DNA of 64,000 nt from Pseudomonas sp. RIT-562 (GCF_026241895.1 NZ_JAPJIV010000002.1:186001-250000); one strand, 5' to 3'. Shown: positions 36,051 through 45,172, numbered from the stretch's first letter. The notes: generated from the sequence alone by a model not told the origin. Made by a program: numbers and translations.

Positions 36051-37085
36051 ATGTCCAATTCCCTGTTCAGCATTGCCTTTGGTGTCGGCACCCAGAACCG
36101 TCAAGGCGCATGGCTGGAAGTGTTTTACCCTCAGCCACTGTTGAATCCATCGGCCGAACTGGTCGCTGCCGTTGCGCCAATTCTCGGTTACAGCGAAGGC
36201 AACCAGGCCATCACCTTCACCACTGCACAAGCCGCGCAACTGGCTGAAGCCGTGAAAGGCATCGACGCGGTACAAGGCAAGCTGCTGACCCGCCTGGCTG
36301 AAAGCCACAAGCCGCTGGTCGCCACCCTGCTCGCCGAAGACGCGCAGCTGAGCTCCACCCCCGAGGCGTACCTCAAGCTGCACCTGCTGTCCCATCGCCT
36401 GGTCAAGCCACACGGTGTAAGCCTGGCCGGAATCTTCCCGCTGCTGCCAAACGTGGCCTGGACCAGCCAGGGTGCAATCGACCTGAGCGAACTGGCCGAG
36501 ATGCAACTCGAAGCCCGTCTGCGCGGTGAGCTGCTGGAAGTGTTCTCGGTGGACAAGTTCCCGAAAATGACCGACTACGTGGTACCGGCCGGCGTGCGTA
36601 TCGCTGATGCCGCGCGTCTGCGCCTGGGTGCCTACGTAGGCGAAGGCACCACCGTGATGCACGAAGGTTTCATCAACTTCAACGCCGGCACCGAAGGCCC
36701 GGGCATGATCGAAGGTCGTGTCTCGGCAGGCGTATTCGTTGGCAAGGGTTCGGACCTGGGCGGCGGTTGCTCCACCATGGGCACCCTGTCGGGCGGCGGC
36801 AACATCGTGATCAAGGTGGGCGAAGGCTGCCTGATCGGCGCCAATGCCGGTATCGGTTTCCCACTGGGCGATCGCAATACCGTTGAATCCGGCCTGTATG
36901 TCACCGCTGGCACCAAGGTTGCGCTGCTGGACGAGAAAAATCAGCTGGTGAAAGTGGTCAAGGCCCGTGAACTGGCCGGTCAATCCGACCTGCTGTTCCG
37001 CCGCAATTCGGAAACCGGTGCAGTGGAGTGCAAGACGCACAAATCGGCCATCGAACTGAACGAAGCGCTGCACGCTCACAACTAG
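36051..37085 (+). CDS. dapD: 2,3,4,5-tetrahydropyridine-2,6-dicarboxylate N-succinyltransferase
   Basis: DapD succinylates tetrahydrodipicolinate, the step before DapC in lysine and diaminopimelate synthesis. From MSNSLFSIAFGVG the protein has 344 residues, matching the longer Pseudomonas form. The middle is a hexapeptide-repeat left-handed beta helix (VRIADAARLRLGAYVGEGT and following). TAGAGG upstream supports this ATG. An earlier start would add 24 atypical residues. Confidence 0.96.
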   Translation: MSNSLFSIAFGVGTQNRQGAWLEVFYPQPLLNPSAELVAAVAPILGYSEGNQAITFTTAQAAQLAEAVKGIDAVQGKLLTRLAESHKPLVATLLAEDAQLSSTPEAYLKLHLLSHRLVKPHGVSLAGIFPLLPNVAWTSQGAIDLSELAEMQLEARLRGELLEVFSVDKFPKMTDYVVPAGVRIADAARLRLGAYVGEGTTVMHEGFINFNAGTEGPGMIEGRVSAGVFVGKGSDLGGGCSTMGTLSGGGNIVIKVGEGCLIGANAGIGFPLGDRNTVESGLYVTAGTKVALLDEKNQLVKVVKARELAGQSDLLFRRNSETGAVECKTHKSAIELNEALHAHN

Positions 37086-37093
37086 TAGCAGCC

Positions 37094-37205
37094 AAGCTTG
37101 CTCGCGATGGGGCCCTTAAGGCCACCGAAAACATCGCGAGCATGCTTCGCAATACCTGTGGGAGCAAAGCTTGCTCGCGATGAGGCCCTCCAAGCCACCG
37201 AAACC
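37094..37205. repeat. REP cluster with a duplicated unit after dapD
   Basis: The block AGCTTGCTCGCGATG followed by GGGCCCTTAAGGCCACCGAAA occurs at about 37094-37131 and again, slightly changed, at about 37168-37205. An inverted partial copy (CATCGCGAGCATGC) lies between. It fills most of the gap between dapD and csdA. Confidence 0.75.
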
Positions 37206-37273
37206 GTCACCAGCCAGCCATGCTCCACCAGAGCCTGGCGTTTCCCCGCCCATGTTTTGCAGGGCCAATGTGC

Positions 37274-38479
37274 ATGATGATCCCCTCCCCGTGGCGTGCC
37301 GATTTCCCGGCCATCGCCGCACTGCAACGGCAAGACCAGACTTACCTGGACAACGCCGCCACCACACAGAAACCCCAGGCCCTGCTGGATGCGCTGGCGC
37401 ATTACTACGCCAACGGCGCAGCCAACGTGCATCGGGCGCAACACCTGCCGGGCGCCCACGCGACCCAGGCCTTCGAGGACAGTCGCAGCAAGGTCGGGCA
37501 ATGGTTGAATGTCGGCGAGAGCGGGCAGATCATCTTCACCCACGGCGCGACCTCCGCGCTTAACCTACTGGCCTATGGCCTCGAACACTCATTCAATCCG
37601 GGCGACGAGATCGTCATCAGCGCCCTGGAGCATCACGCCAACCTGCTGCCATGGCAGCAACTTGCCCAGCGGCGCGAGCTGCAGCTGGTGATCCTGCCGC
37701 TGGACGCCGACGGCCTGATCGACCTCGACACCGCTGCCCGACTGATCGGCCCGCGCACCCGCCTCCTCGCCGTCAGCCAGTTGTCCAACGTGCTGGGCGC
37801 GTGGCAACCGCTACCTGCCCTGCTCGCCATGGCCCGCAGCCACGGAGCCTTGACCGTGGTCGATGGCGCGCAGGGAGTGGTTCACGGTCGCCACGATGTA
37901 CAGGCCCTGGGTTGCGACTTCTATGTGTTTTCCAGCCACAAGCTGTACGGCCCAGATGGCCTCGGCGTGCTGTTTGGGCGATCTGAAGCACTGGCACAAC
38001 TGCGGCACTGGCAGTACGGCGGCGAGATGGTGCTCGATGCCAATTACCACGACGCTCGATTCCGTCCCGCGCCCCTGGGTTTCGAGGCCGGCACCCCGCC
38101 GATCGCCAGCGTCATCGGCCTTGGCGCCACCCTGGATTATCTGTCCGGGCTGGACCAGGACGCCGTATCGGCCCATGAAGCGGCACTGCACGACTATTTG
38201 CTCAAGGGCCTGCAAGCGCGCAACGGCATTCGCCTGCTGGGCAAGCCGCAACTGGCGTTGGCCAGCTTTGTGGTCGAGGGTGTGCATAACTCGGATCTGG
38301 CCCACCTGCTGACCGAACAGGGGATTGCCGTGCGTGCCGGGCATCACTGCGCCATGCCGCTGCTGAAAAGCCTTGAACTGGCCGGGGCGATTCGGGTGTC
38401 GTTGGCGTTGTACAACGACTCCGACGATCTGGAACGGTTCTTCGAAGCGCTGGACCAGGCCCTGGAGTTGCTGCGATGA
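37274..38479 (+). CDS. csdA: Cysteine desulfurase CsdA (class V aminotransferase)
   Basis: The enzyme takes sulfur from cysteine via PLP and passes it to CsdE. The roughly 401-residue protein has YLDNAATTQKP near the N-terminus and the PLP lysine in FSSHKLYGPDGLG. The persulfide cysteine is in RAGHHCAMPLL near the C-terminus. Two more in-frame starts (37268 and 37277) lie close by; none has a strong ribosome-binding site. It overlaps csdE by four bases. This pair plus tcdA matches the E. coli csdA-csdE-csdL cluster rather than an isc or suf operon. Confidence 0.93.
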   Translation: MMIPSPWRADFPAIAALQRQDQTYLDNAATTQKPQALLDALAHYYANGAANVHRAQHLPGAHATQAFEDSRSKVGQWLNVGESGQIIFTHGATSALNLLAYGLEHSFNPGDEIVISALEHHANLLPWQQLAQRRELQLVILPLDADGLIDLDTAARLIGPRTRLLAVSQLSNVLGAWQPLPALLAMARSHGALTVVDGAQGVVHGRHDVQALGCDFYVFSSHKLYGPDGLGVLFGRSEALAQLRHWQYGGEMVLDANYHDARFRPAPLGFEAGTPPIASVIGLGATLDYLSGLDQDAVSAHEAALHDYLLKGLQARNGIRLLGKPQLALASFVVEGVHNSDLAHLLTEQGIAVRAGHHCAMPLLKSLELAGAIRVSLALYNDSDDLERFFEALDQALELLR

Positions 38480-38880
38480 CCCTGCCAGCGGATGCCGTCA
38501 CGGCGCTGGAGACTTTCCACCAGGCGGCGGGCTGGGAACAACGCGCACGTCTGCTGATGCAATGGGGCGACCGCCTGCCCGCACTGAACGACGAGGACAA
38601 GGTCGATGCCAATCGCGTGCATGGCTGTGAAAGTCAGGTGTGGCTGGTGGGGGCGCTGCAGGACGGTCATTGGCAGTTTACCGCGAGCAGCGACGCGCGA
38701 TTGATCCGCGGACTGGTGGCGTTGCTGCTGGCGCGGGTCAACGGACTTTCGGCCAGTGAATTGAAGCAGGTCGATTTACCCGACTGGTTCAATCAGCTGG
38801 GCCTGAGCCGGCAGCTCTCCCCTTCGCGCAGTAATGGCCTCAATGCAGTTCTCCAGCGAATGCAGGAACTTGCTCTGTAG
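38476..38880 (+). CDS. csdE: Sulfur acceptor protein CsdE (SufE family)
   Basis: CsdE accepts persulfide sulfur from CsdA and stimulates it. The 134-residue protein has the acceptor cysteine in RVHGCESQVWLVG, the SufE signature. It is translationally coupled to csdA through an ATGA overlap. The stop codon TAG lies inside the first bases of a REP-like element (TGTAGGAGCC...), so the repeat forms the end of the gene. Confidence 0.94.
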   Translation: MTLPADAVTALETFHQAAGWEQRARLLMQWGDRLPALNDEDKVDANRVHGCESQVWLVGALQDGHWQFTASSDARLIRGLVALLLARVNGLSASELKQVDLPDWFNQLGLSRQLSPSRSNGLNAVLQRMQELAL

Positions 38881-38901
38881 GAGCCTGCTTGCTGGCGATG
38901 C
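38876..38901 (+). repeat. Degenerate REP element supplying the csdE stop codon
   Basis: TGTAGGAGCCTGCTTGCTGG plus CGATG resembles the REP core GAGCCTGCTCGCGAT with a few changes. The TAG at 38878-38880 is the csdE stop. Confidence 0.6.
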
Positions 38902-38926
38902 AGGCGGCGCGTATCCCCCGTAGGGT

Positions 38927-39739
38927 CTATGCCTCGGGCTTTATGCGATCCGCCGGCCGCCGCACTCCCGCCACAATCTTGTCCACCGCCTTGGTCGCCG
39001 CGACCATGCCAAAAGTCGCCGTCACCATCATCACCGCACCAAATCCACCCGCGCAGTCCAGCTTCACCCCGTCGCCCACAAAACTCTTCTGCAGGCAGAT
39101 GCTGCCATCCGGTTTCGGGTAGCGCAGTTGCTCGGTGGAAAACACACACGGCACGCTGTAATGCCGGGTCACGGTGCGCGAGAAGTTGTAATCGCGGCGC
39201 AGCGTGGAACGCACTTTCGAAGCCAGCGGGTCATTGAAGGTACGGTTCAGGTCGCAGACCTGGATCAGCGTCGGATCGATCTGCCCGCCGGCGCCACCGG
39301 TGGTGATGATCTGGATCTTGCGGCGCTTGCACCAGGCAATCAGCGCTGCCTTGGCATTCACACTGTCGATACAGTCGATGACGCAGTCGATGTTCGGCGT
39401 AATGTATTCGGCCATGGTCTCGCGGGTGACGAAATCCGCCACCGCGTGCACGGTGCAATCCGGGTTGATCCCGCGCAAACGCTCGGCCATTACCTCGACC
39501 TTCGGTTTGCCCACTGTGCTATCCAGCGCGTGCAGCTGACGGTTGGCGTTGCTGACGCAAACGTCATCCAGGTCGAACAGCGAGATCTCGCCCACGCCGC
39601 ACCGCGCGATGGCTTCCGCCGCCCAGGAACCGACGCCGCCGACGCCGACGATTGCCACATGCGCCGCGCGCAGGCGCTGAAGCCCTTCAATGCCATATAG
39701 GCGGGCGATGCCGGCGAACCGCGGATCTTCTGTACTCAT
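38927..39739 (-). CDS. tcdA: tRNA threonylcarbamoyladenosine dehydratase
   Basis: TcdA (CsdL) uses ATP to cyclise t6A to ct6A at position 37 of ANN-decoding tRNAs, and in E. coli it works with CsdA-CsdE. From MSTEDPRF the protein has 270 residues. The E1-like nucleotide-binding motif VAIVGVGGVGSWAAEAIARC is near residue 30, and the acidic metal region LFDLDDVCVSNANRQ follows. It is convergent with csdA-csdE. The t6A substrate depends on TsaB, encoded further right in this window. Confidence 0.95.
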   Translation of the reverse strand: MSTEDPRFAGIARLYGIEGLQRLRAAHVAIVGVGGVGSWAAEAIARCGVGEISLFDLDDVCVSNANRQLHALDSTVGKPKVEVMAERLRGINPDCTVHAVADFVTRETMAEYITPNIDCVIDCIDSVNAKAALIAWCKRRKIQIITTGGAGGQIDPTLIQVCDLNRTFNDPLASKVRSTLRRDYNFSRTVTRHYSVPCVFSTEQLRYPKPDGSICLQKSFVGDGVKLDCAGGFGAVMMVTATFGMVAATKAVDKIVAGVRRPADRIKPEA

Positions 39740-39953
39740 GACCATCACCCCAAAAACCGGGGCGCATTATAGGGCCAAGTGCAATATTCAGCGACTAGTG
39801 TAAGAACTTATGTGAAACCTGGGTGCCCAATGTCAGGCATTTCCCTGTTAGCTGTACGGTCAGAGAACCTCCAGTGTAGGATGCGCGGCCCTGCCCTGGC
39901 AGTCAGTCGCCAACCGCTCCTTCGTTCCACAGCCTTTGGAACCCGAAAAAGCT

Positions 39954-42545
39954 ATGTCATCGCGTAAATTTGGACTCAACCTGGTCGTGGTGCTCGCCAT
40001 CGCAGCCTTGTTTACCGGCTTCTGGGCACTGATAAATCGCCCGGTCACCGCTCCCAACTGGCCCGAACAGATCTCCGGCTTCTCCTATTCGCCATTCCAG
40101 CAAGGCCAGTACCCGCAAAAAGATCAATATCCAAGCGACGATGAAATGCGCCGTGACCTGGAGATCATGAGCAAGCTGACGGACAACATCCGCACTTACT
40201 CGGTCGACGGTACGTTGGGCGACATCCCCAAGTTGGCGGAAGAATTTGGCCTGCGCGTGACCCTCGGGATCTGGATCAGCCCGGATGAGGAGCGCAACGA
40301 GCGGGAAATCCTGCGCGCCATTGAAATCGCCAACACGTCGCGCAGCGTAGTGCGGGTGGTTGTAGGCAACGAGGCAATCTTCCGTAAGGAAATTACCGCT
40401 GCCGAGCTCGGCATGATCCTCGACCGCGTGCGCGCGGCGGTGAAAGTGCCCGTTACCACATCTGAACAATGGCACGTCTGGGAAGAACACCCGGAACTGG
40501 CTAAACATGTCGACCTGATCGCCGCTCACGTGCTGCCCTACTGGGAGTTCATCCCGGTGGACAAGGCCGGGCAGTTCGTCCTGGACCGTGCCCGCGACCT
40601 GAAAAAAATGTTCCCCAAGAAACCCCTGCTGCTTTCGGAGGTTGGCTGGCCGAGTAACGGCCGCATGCGCGGCGGCGCCGACGCGTCGCCGGCAGACCAG
40701 GCGATCTATTTGCGTACGCTGGTCAACAAGCTCAACCGCCAGGGCTTCAACTACTTTGTGATCGAGGCCTTCGACCAGCCGTGGAAGGCCAGTGATGAAG
40801 GCTCGGTGGGCGCTTATTGGGGTGTGTTCAACGCCGCGCGCCAGCAGAAATTCAACTTTGAAGGCCCGGTGGTCGCGATCCCGCAATGGCGTGTGCTGGC
40901 GGTCGGCTCGGTGGTATTGGCGTTGCTCTCCCTGACGCTGCTGATGATCGACGGCTCGGCATTGCGCCAGCGTGGTCGGACCTTCCTGACCTTCATCGCG
41001 TTCCTGTGCGGTTCGGTGCTGGTGTGGATCGGTTACGACTACAGCCTGCAATACAGCACCTGGTTCAGCCTGACGGTGGGCATCCTGCTCGCCCTCGGTG
41101 CGTTCGGGGTGTTTATCGTGCTGCTGACCGAGGCCCATGAACTGGCTGAAGCGGTCTGGACGCACAAACGCCGGCGAGAATTCCTGCCGGTCGTGGGGGA
41201 TTCGGACTACAGGCCGAAGGTCTCGATCCACGTGCCTTGCTATAACGAGCCGCCGGAGATGGTTAAACAGACCCTCAACGCCCTGGCCAACCTCGACTAT
41301 CCGGACTTCGAAGTCCTGATTATCGACAACAACACCAAGGACCCGGCAGTCTGGGAACCGGTGCGCGATTATTGCGCAACCCTGGGGCCGCGCTTCAAGT
41401 TCTTCCACGTCGCGCCCCTGGCAGGCTTCAAGGGTGGCGCGCTGAACTACCTGATCCCGCACACCGCCAAGGATGCCGAAGTCATCGCGGTAATCGACTC
41501 CGATTACTGCGTCGACCCGAACTGGCTCAAGCACATGGTGCCGCACTTCGCCGACCCGAAAATCGCCGTGGTGCAATCGCCACAGGATTATCGCGACCAG
41601 AACGAAAGCACCTTCAAGAAGCTCTGCTATGCGGAATACAAAGGCTTCTTCCACATCGGCATGGTCACCCGCAACGACCGTGACGCGATTATCCAGCACG
41701 GCACCATGACCATGACCCGTCGCTCAGTGCTCGAAGAGCTCGGCTGGGCTGACTGGTGCATCTGTGAAGACGCCGAGCTGGGCCTGCGCGTATTCGAAAA
41801 AGGCCTGTCGGCGGCGTATTACCACACCAGCTACGGCAAAGGACTGATGCCCGATACCTTTATCGACTTCAAGAAACAGCGTTTCCGCTGGGCCTATGGC
41901 GCGATTCAGATCATCAAGCGACACACTGCCAGCCTGCTGCGCGGCAAGGGCACCGAGCTGACACGGGGCCAGCGTTACCACTTCCTCGCGGGCTGGCTGC
42001 CGTGGGTGGCGGATGGCATGAACATCTTCTTCACTGTCGGCGCCCTGCTCTGGTCGGCTGCGATGATCATCGTGCCGCAGCGGGTCGATCCACCGTTGCT
42101 GATCTTCGCGATTCCGCCGCTGGCGCTGTTCGTGTTCAAGGTCGGCAAGATCATCTTCCTGTACCGCCGCGCGGTGGGCGTGAACCTGAAGGATGCGTTT
42201 TGCGCGGCGTTGGCCGGGCTGGCGTTGTCACACACCATCGCCAAAGCGGTGCTGTACGGGTTCTTCACCAGCAGCATTCCGTTCTTCCGCACGCCGAAGA
42301 ATGCCGACAACCACGGCTTCTGGGTGGCGATTTCGGAAGCTCGGGAAGAGGTGTTCATCATGTTGCTGTTGTGGGGCGCGGCGCTGGGGATTTACCTGGT
42401 GAACGGCATGCCGAGCAACGACATGCGCTTCTGGGTGATCATGTTGCTGGTGCAATCGCTGCCCTACCTGGCCGCGTTGATCATGGCATTCCTCTCCTCG
42501 CTGCCTAAACCTGCCGCCGAGCCGGAGACGGCGCCGGCAGTCTAA
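39954..42545 (+). CDS. ndvB: Beta-(1,3)-glucan synthase NdvB: GH17 and GT2 fusion membrane protein
   Basis: In P. aeruginosa NdvB makes cyclic beta-1,3-glucans linked to biofilm-specific antibiotic tolerance. The 863-residue protein has an N-terminal membrane anchor (about 8-28). A family 17 glycoside-hydrolase-like domain follows, with VVVGNEAIFRKE and LLLSEVGWPSNGR holding the putative acid and nucleophile glutamates. Then come two or three membrane segments and a GT2 domain with IDNNTKDP, VIDSDYCVDP, ICEDAELGLR and KKQRFRWAYG. More membrane segments end the protein. It is divergent from tcdA. dapE follows, as in P. aeruginosa. Confidence 0.93.
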   Translation: MSSRKFGLNLVVVLAIAALFTGFWALINRPVTAPNWPEQISGFSYSPFQQGQYPQKDQYPSDDEMRRDLEIMSKLTDNIRTYSVDGTLGDIPKLAEEFGLRVTLGIWISPDEERNEREILRAIEIANTSRSVVRVVVGNEAIFRKEITAAELGMILDRVRAAVKVPVTTSEQWHVWEEHPELAKHVDLIAAHVLPYWEFIPVDKAGQFVLDRARDLKKMFPKKPLLLSEVGWPSNGRMRGGADASPADQAIYLRTLVNKLNRQGFNYFVIEAFDQPWKASDEGSVGAYWGVFNAARQQKFNFEGPVVAIPQWRVLAVGSVVLALLSLTLLMIDGSALRQRGRTFLTFIAFLCGSVLVWIGYDYSLQYSTWFSLTVGILLALGAFGVFIVLLTEAHELAEAVWTHKRRREFLPVVGDSDYRPKVSIHVPCYNEPPEMVKQTLNALANLDYPDFEVLIIDNNTKDPAVWEPVRDYCATLGPRFKFFHVAPLAGFKGGALNYLIPHTAKDAEVIAVIDSDYCVDPNWLKHMVPHFADPKIAVVQSPQDYRDQNESTFKKLCYAEYKGFFHIGMVTRNDRDAIIQHGTMTMTRRSVLEELGWADWCICEDAELGLRVFEKGLSAAYYHTSYGKGLMPDTFIDFKKQRFRWAYGAIQIIKRHTASLLRGKGTELTRGQRYHFLAGWLPWVADGMNIFFTVGALLWSAAMIIVPQRVDPPLLIFAIPPLALFVFKVGKIIFLYRRAVGVNLKDAFCAALAGLALSHTIAKAVLYGFFTSSIPFFRTPKNADNHGFWVAISEAREEVFIMLLLWGAALGIYLVNGMPSNDMRFWVIMLLVQSLPYLAALIMAFLSSLPKPAAEPETAPAV

Positions 42546-42562
42546 ATCTTTGCCGATGCACT

Positions 42563-42588
42563 AAACGGCGGCCAATGGCCGCCGTTTT
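42563..42588 (+). terminator. Rho-independent terminator after ndvB
   Basis: AAACGGCGGCC and GGCCGCCGTTT form a perfect 11-base-pair stem with a 3-base loop, followed by TTGCTTT. It lies 18 bases after the ndvB stop. Confidence 0.85.
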
Positions 42589-42630
42589 GCTTTAAGATAA
42601 CCGCCATTTTGCAGGGCCCAGCCCATCTCC

Positions 42631-42720
42631 TGTGGGAGCAAAGCTTGCTCGCGATTGCCGTGACGCGGTGTAACACAAAGACCGCATCATCATTCATCGC
42701 GAGCAAGCTTTGCTCCCACA
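42631..42720. repeat. REPIN between ndvB and dapE
   Basis: The core GCAAAGCTTGCTCGCGAT at the left is mirrored by ATCGCGAGCAAGCTTTGC at the right, about 40 bases apart. The flanks TGTGGGA and TCCCACA also pair. This is a complete inverted REP pair 22 bases before the dapE start. Confidence 0.88.
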
Positions 42721-42742
42721 AATCAAGCTTCTGGAGTTTCCC

Positions 42743-43894
42743 ATGACGGCCCACGCCGACCTTTCGCCGACCCTTCAACTCGCCATCGACCTGATCCGCC
42801 GTCCGTCCGTGACGCCGCTTGATGCCGATTGCCAGAAGCAGATGATGCAGCGCCTGGGCGATGCCGGCTTCACGCTGGAGCCGATGCGCATCGAGGATGT
42901 GGATAACTTCTGGGCCACCCACGGTCAGGAAGAAGGCCCGGTGTTGTGTTTCGCCGGCCACACCGACGTCGTGCCAACCGGCCCGGTGGCCGCGTGGCAG
43001 ATCGACCCGTTCAACGCGCTGATCGATGAACACGGCATGCTCTGCGGCCGCGGCGCGGCGGACATGAAGGGCAGCCTGGCGTCCATGACCGTGGCCGCCG
43101 AGCGTTTTGTTGCCGACTACCCGAATCACAAGGGCAAGGTCGCGTTCCTGATTACCAGCGACGAAGAAGGTCCGGCGCATCACGGCACCAAAGCCGTGGT
43201 CGAGCGCCTGGCGGCACGCAAGGAGCGCCTGGACTGGTGCATCGTCGGCGAACCGTCGAGCACTACTTTAGTGGGTGACGTAGTCAAGAATGGTCGCCGT
43301 GGCTCCCTCGGCGCCAAGTTGACCGTGCGCGGCGTACAAGGTCACGTGGCCTACCCGCACCTGGCGAAGAACCCGATCCACCTGGCCGCCCCGGCACTGG
43401 CCGAGCTGGCCGCCGAGCACTGGGACAACGGCAACGACTTCTTCCCGCCGACCAGCTTCCAGATTTCCAACGTGAATTCCGGCACCGGCGCGACCAACGT
43501 GATCCCGGGCGACCTGGTGGCGGTGTTCAACTTCCGTTTCTCCACTGAATCCACGGTTGAAGGCCTGCAGAAGCGCGTGGCCGACATTCTCGATCAGCAT
43601 GGCCTGGACTGGCACATCGACTGGGCGCTGTCCGGCCTGCCGTTCCTCACCGAGCCGGGCGCCCTGCTGGATGCCGTGGCATCGAGCATCAAGGACATCA
43701 CTGGTCGCGAGACCAAGGCGTCCACCAGCGGTGGCACCTCCGACGGGCGTTTCATCGCAACCATGGGCACCCAGGTCGTTGAGCTCGGGCCGGTCAACGC
43801 GACCATTCACCAGGTTAACGAACGTGTGCTGGCCGCCGATCTCGACGTGCTGACCGAAATTTACTACCAGACCCTGATCAAGTTGCTCGCCTGA
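42743..43894 (+). CDS. dapE: Succinyl-diaminopimelate desuccinylase
   Basis: DapE hydrolyses N-succinyl-diaminopimelate, the step after DapC. The 383-residue M20-family protein has zinc-binding motifs [25 protein letters not shown] and [12 protein letters not shown], then the dimerisation domain. It has the usual length. The start MTAHADL fits the family better than an upstream alternative that would read into the REP element. It overlaps rlmA by one base (TGATG). Confidence 0.97.
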   Translation: MTAHADLSPTLQLAIDLIRRPSVTPLDADCQKQMMQRLGDAGFTLEPMRIEDVDNFWATHGQEEGPVLCFAGHTDVVPTGPVAAWQIDPFNALIDEHGMLCGRGAADMKGSLASMTVAAERFVADYPNHKGKVAFLITSDEEGPAHHGTKAVVERLAARKERLDWCIVGEPSSTTLVGDVVKNGRRGSLGAKLTVRGVQGHVAYPHLAKNPIHLAAPALAELAAEHWDNGNDFFPPTSFQISNVNSGTGATNVIPGDLVAVFNFRFSTESTVEGLQKRVADILDQHGLDWHIDWALSGLPFLTEPGALLDAVASSIKDITGRETKASTSGGTSDGRFIATMGTQVVELGPVNATIHQVNERVLAADLDVLTEIYYQTLIKLLA

Positions 43895-44703
43895 TGCTCG
43901 CCTGTCCGATTTGCAGCGAACCGCTGAATGCGGTGGACAACGGCGTAGCCTGCCCCGCCGGGCACCGGTTCGACCGTGCACGCCAGGGTTATCTCAACCT
44001 GCTGCCGGTACAGCACAAGAACAGCCGTGACCCTGGGGATAACCTGGCGATGGTCGAGGCGCGCCGCGACTTCCTCAATGCTGGTCATTACGCCCCGGTC
44101 GCCCGGCGCCTGGCCCAGCTGGCGGCGCAATACGCACCGCAACGCTGGCTGGACATCGGTTGTGGCGAGGGCTACTACACCGCACAGATCGCCCAGGCCC
44201 TGCCCAATGCCGACGGCTACGCGCTGGACATCTCCCGGGAAGCGGTCAAACGCGCCTGCAAGCGCAACCCGCAGCTGACGTGGTTGATTGCCAGTATGGC
44301 GCGGGTGCCACTGGCTTCCGGCAGCTGCCAATTCCTCGCCAGCGTCTTCAGCCCTCTGGACTGGGAAGAGGCCAAGCGCCTGCTCAGCCCCGGTGGCGGC
44401 CTGATGAAGGTCGGGCCGACCAGCGGCCACCTGATGGAATTACGCGAACGCCTGTACGATGAAGTCCGTGAATACACTGACGACAAGCACCTGGCCCTGG
44501 TGCCGGACGGCATGGTGCTGCAACACAGTGAAACCCTGGAATTTCGCCTGACGCTGGAAAGTGGCCAGGACCGTGCCAACCTGTTGGCCATGACCCCCCA
44601 TGGCTGGCGCGCCAGTGCCGAACGCCGCACGGCGGTCATCGAGCAGGTTGAACCGTTCGAGGTCACGGTTTCAATGCGTTACGATTACTTCGTACTTCAA
44701 TAA
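43894..44703 (+). CDS. rlmA: 23S rRNA (guanine(745)-N1)-methyltransferase
   Basis: RlmA methylates G745 of 23S rRNA. The 269-residue protein has an N-terminal zinc finger (CPICSEPL ... CPAGHRFDRA, with C4, C7, C20 and H24 as likely ligands). The conserved GYLNLLPVQ follows, then a class I SAM-binding motif WLDIGCGEGYYT near residue 90. It begins on the last base of the dapE stop, so it is coupled to dapE. Confidence 0.93.
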   Translation: MLACPICSEPLNAVDNGVACPAGHRFDRARQGYLNLLPVQHKNSRDPGDNLAMVEARRDFLNAGHYAPVARRLAQLAAQYAPQRWLDIGCGEGYYTAQIAQALPNADGYALDISREAVKRACKRNPQLTWLIASMARVPLASGSCQFLASVFSPLDWEEAKRLLSPGGGLMKVGPTSGHLMELRERLYDEVREYTDDKHLALVPDGMVLQHSETLEFRLTLESGQDRANLLAMTPHGWRASAERRTAVIEQVEPFEVTVSMRYDYFVLQ

Positions 44704-44779
44704 TTTTTGGTCTCGAGCAAACAGCTTGAGGCCGGCTAAATCCGCGAATGGATTTTTCAGACCCGCAGTGAGGACATCC

Positions 44780-45157
44780 ATGCGCCAACCCGATATCGAG
44801 ATTTACCTGAAAGACGCCGACGTCGACTACAAGGCTGTAGCAGCCTGGCTCAGTCAGGCGTTGGGCCCGTGCACCGACTGGGTCCAGAAGGGCCAGACCT
44901 ACAAGTGCAAGGCCGGCAATGTGCCGGTGACCTGGCTGCCAAAGGCTGTAGGAAAATGGAACAGCCTGTACCTGGAAAGCGACCAGACTCCGTGGGAAGA
45001 CGACATCGCCTGCGCCCGCGCTGCATTTGCTGCGCTGAACGTCGAAGTGCGCTGCGCGCCGGGGAGTTGGGTCGAGGAAGAAGGTGAAGAGTCGGCGGAT
45101 CGCTGGATGCGGATCAGCGCGGATGGTGAAGAAGAGATCACCTGGAAAACAGCATAA
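44780..45157 (+). CDS. Unrecognised small acidic protein
   Basis: I do not recognise this 125-residue protein. It starts MRQPDIEIYLKD, contains GPCTDWVQKGQTYKCKAG and ends with a strongly acidic stretch (VEEEGEESADRW...). It has three cysteines, no signal peptide and no membrane segment. Codon use and GC look like the neighbours, and the frame is clean with an ATG after AGTGAGGAC, so it is probably a real cytoplasmic protein. It lies 76 bases after rlmA and before a strong REP hairpin. Confidence 0.72.
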   Translation: MRQPDIEIYLKDADVDYKAVAAWLSQALGPCTDWVQKGQTYKCKAGNVPVTWLPKAVGKWNSLYLESDQTPWEDDIACARAAFAALNVEVRCAPGSWVEEEGEESADRWMRISADGEEEITWKTA

Positions 45158-45172
45158 GCGACGCCGATCAAA

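Noticed and set aside
37094..37205. Repeated units as a possible CRISPR array
   Set aside because: Spacing is irregular, units are inverted as well as direct, and the core matches REP elements found singly elsewhere.
39957..41699. A 580-residue frame opposite ndvB
   Set aside because: Antisense shadow; ndvB has all catalytic motifs on the other strand.
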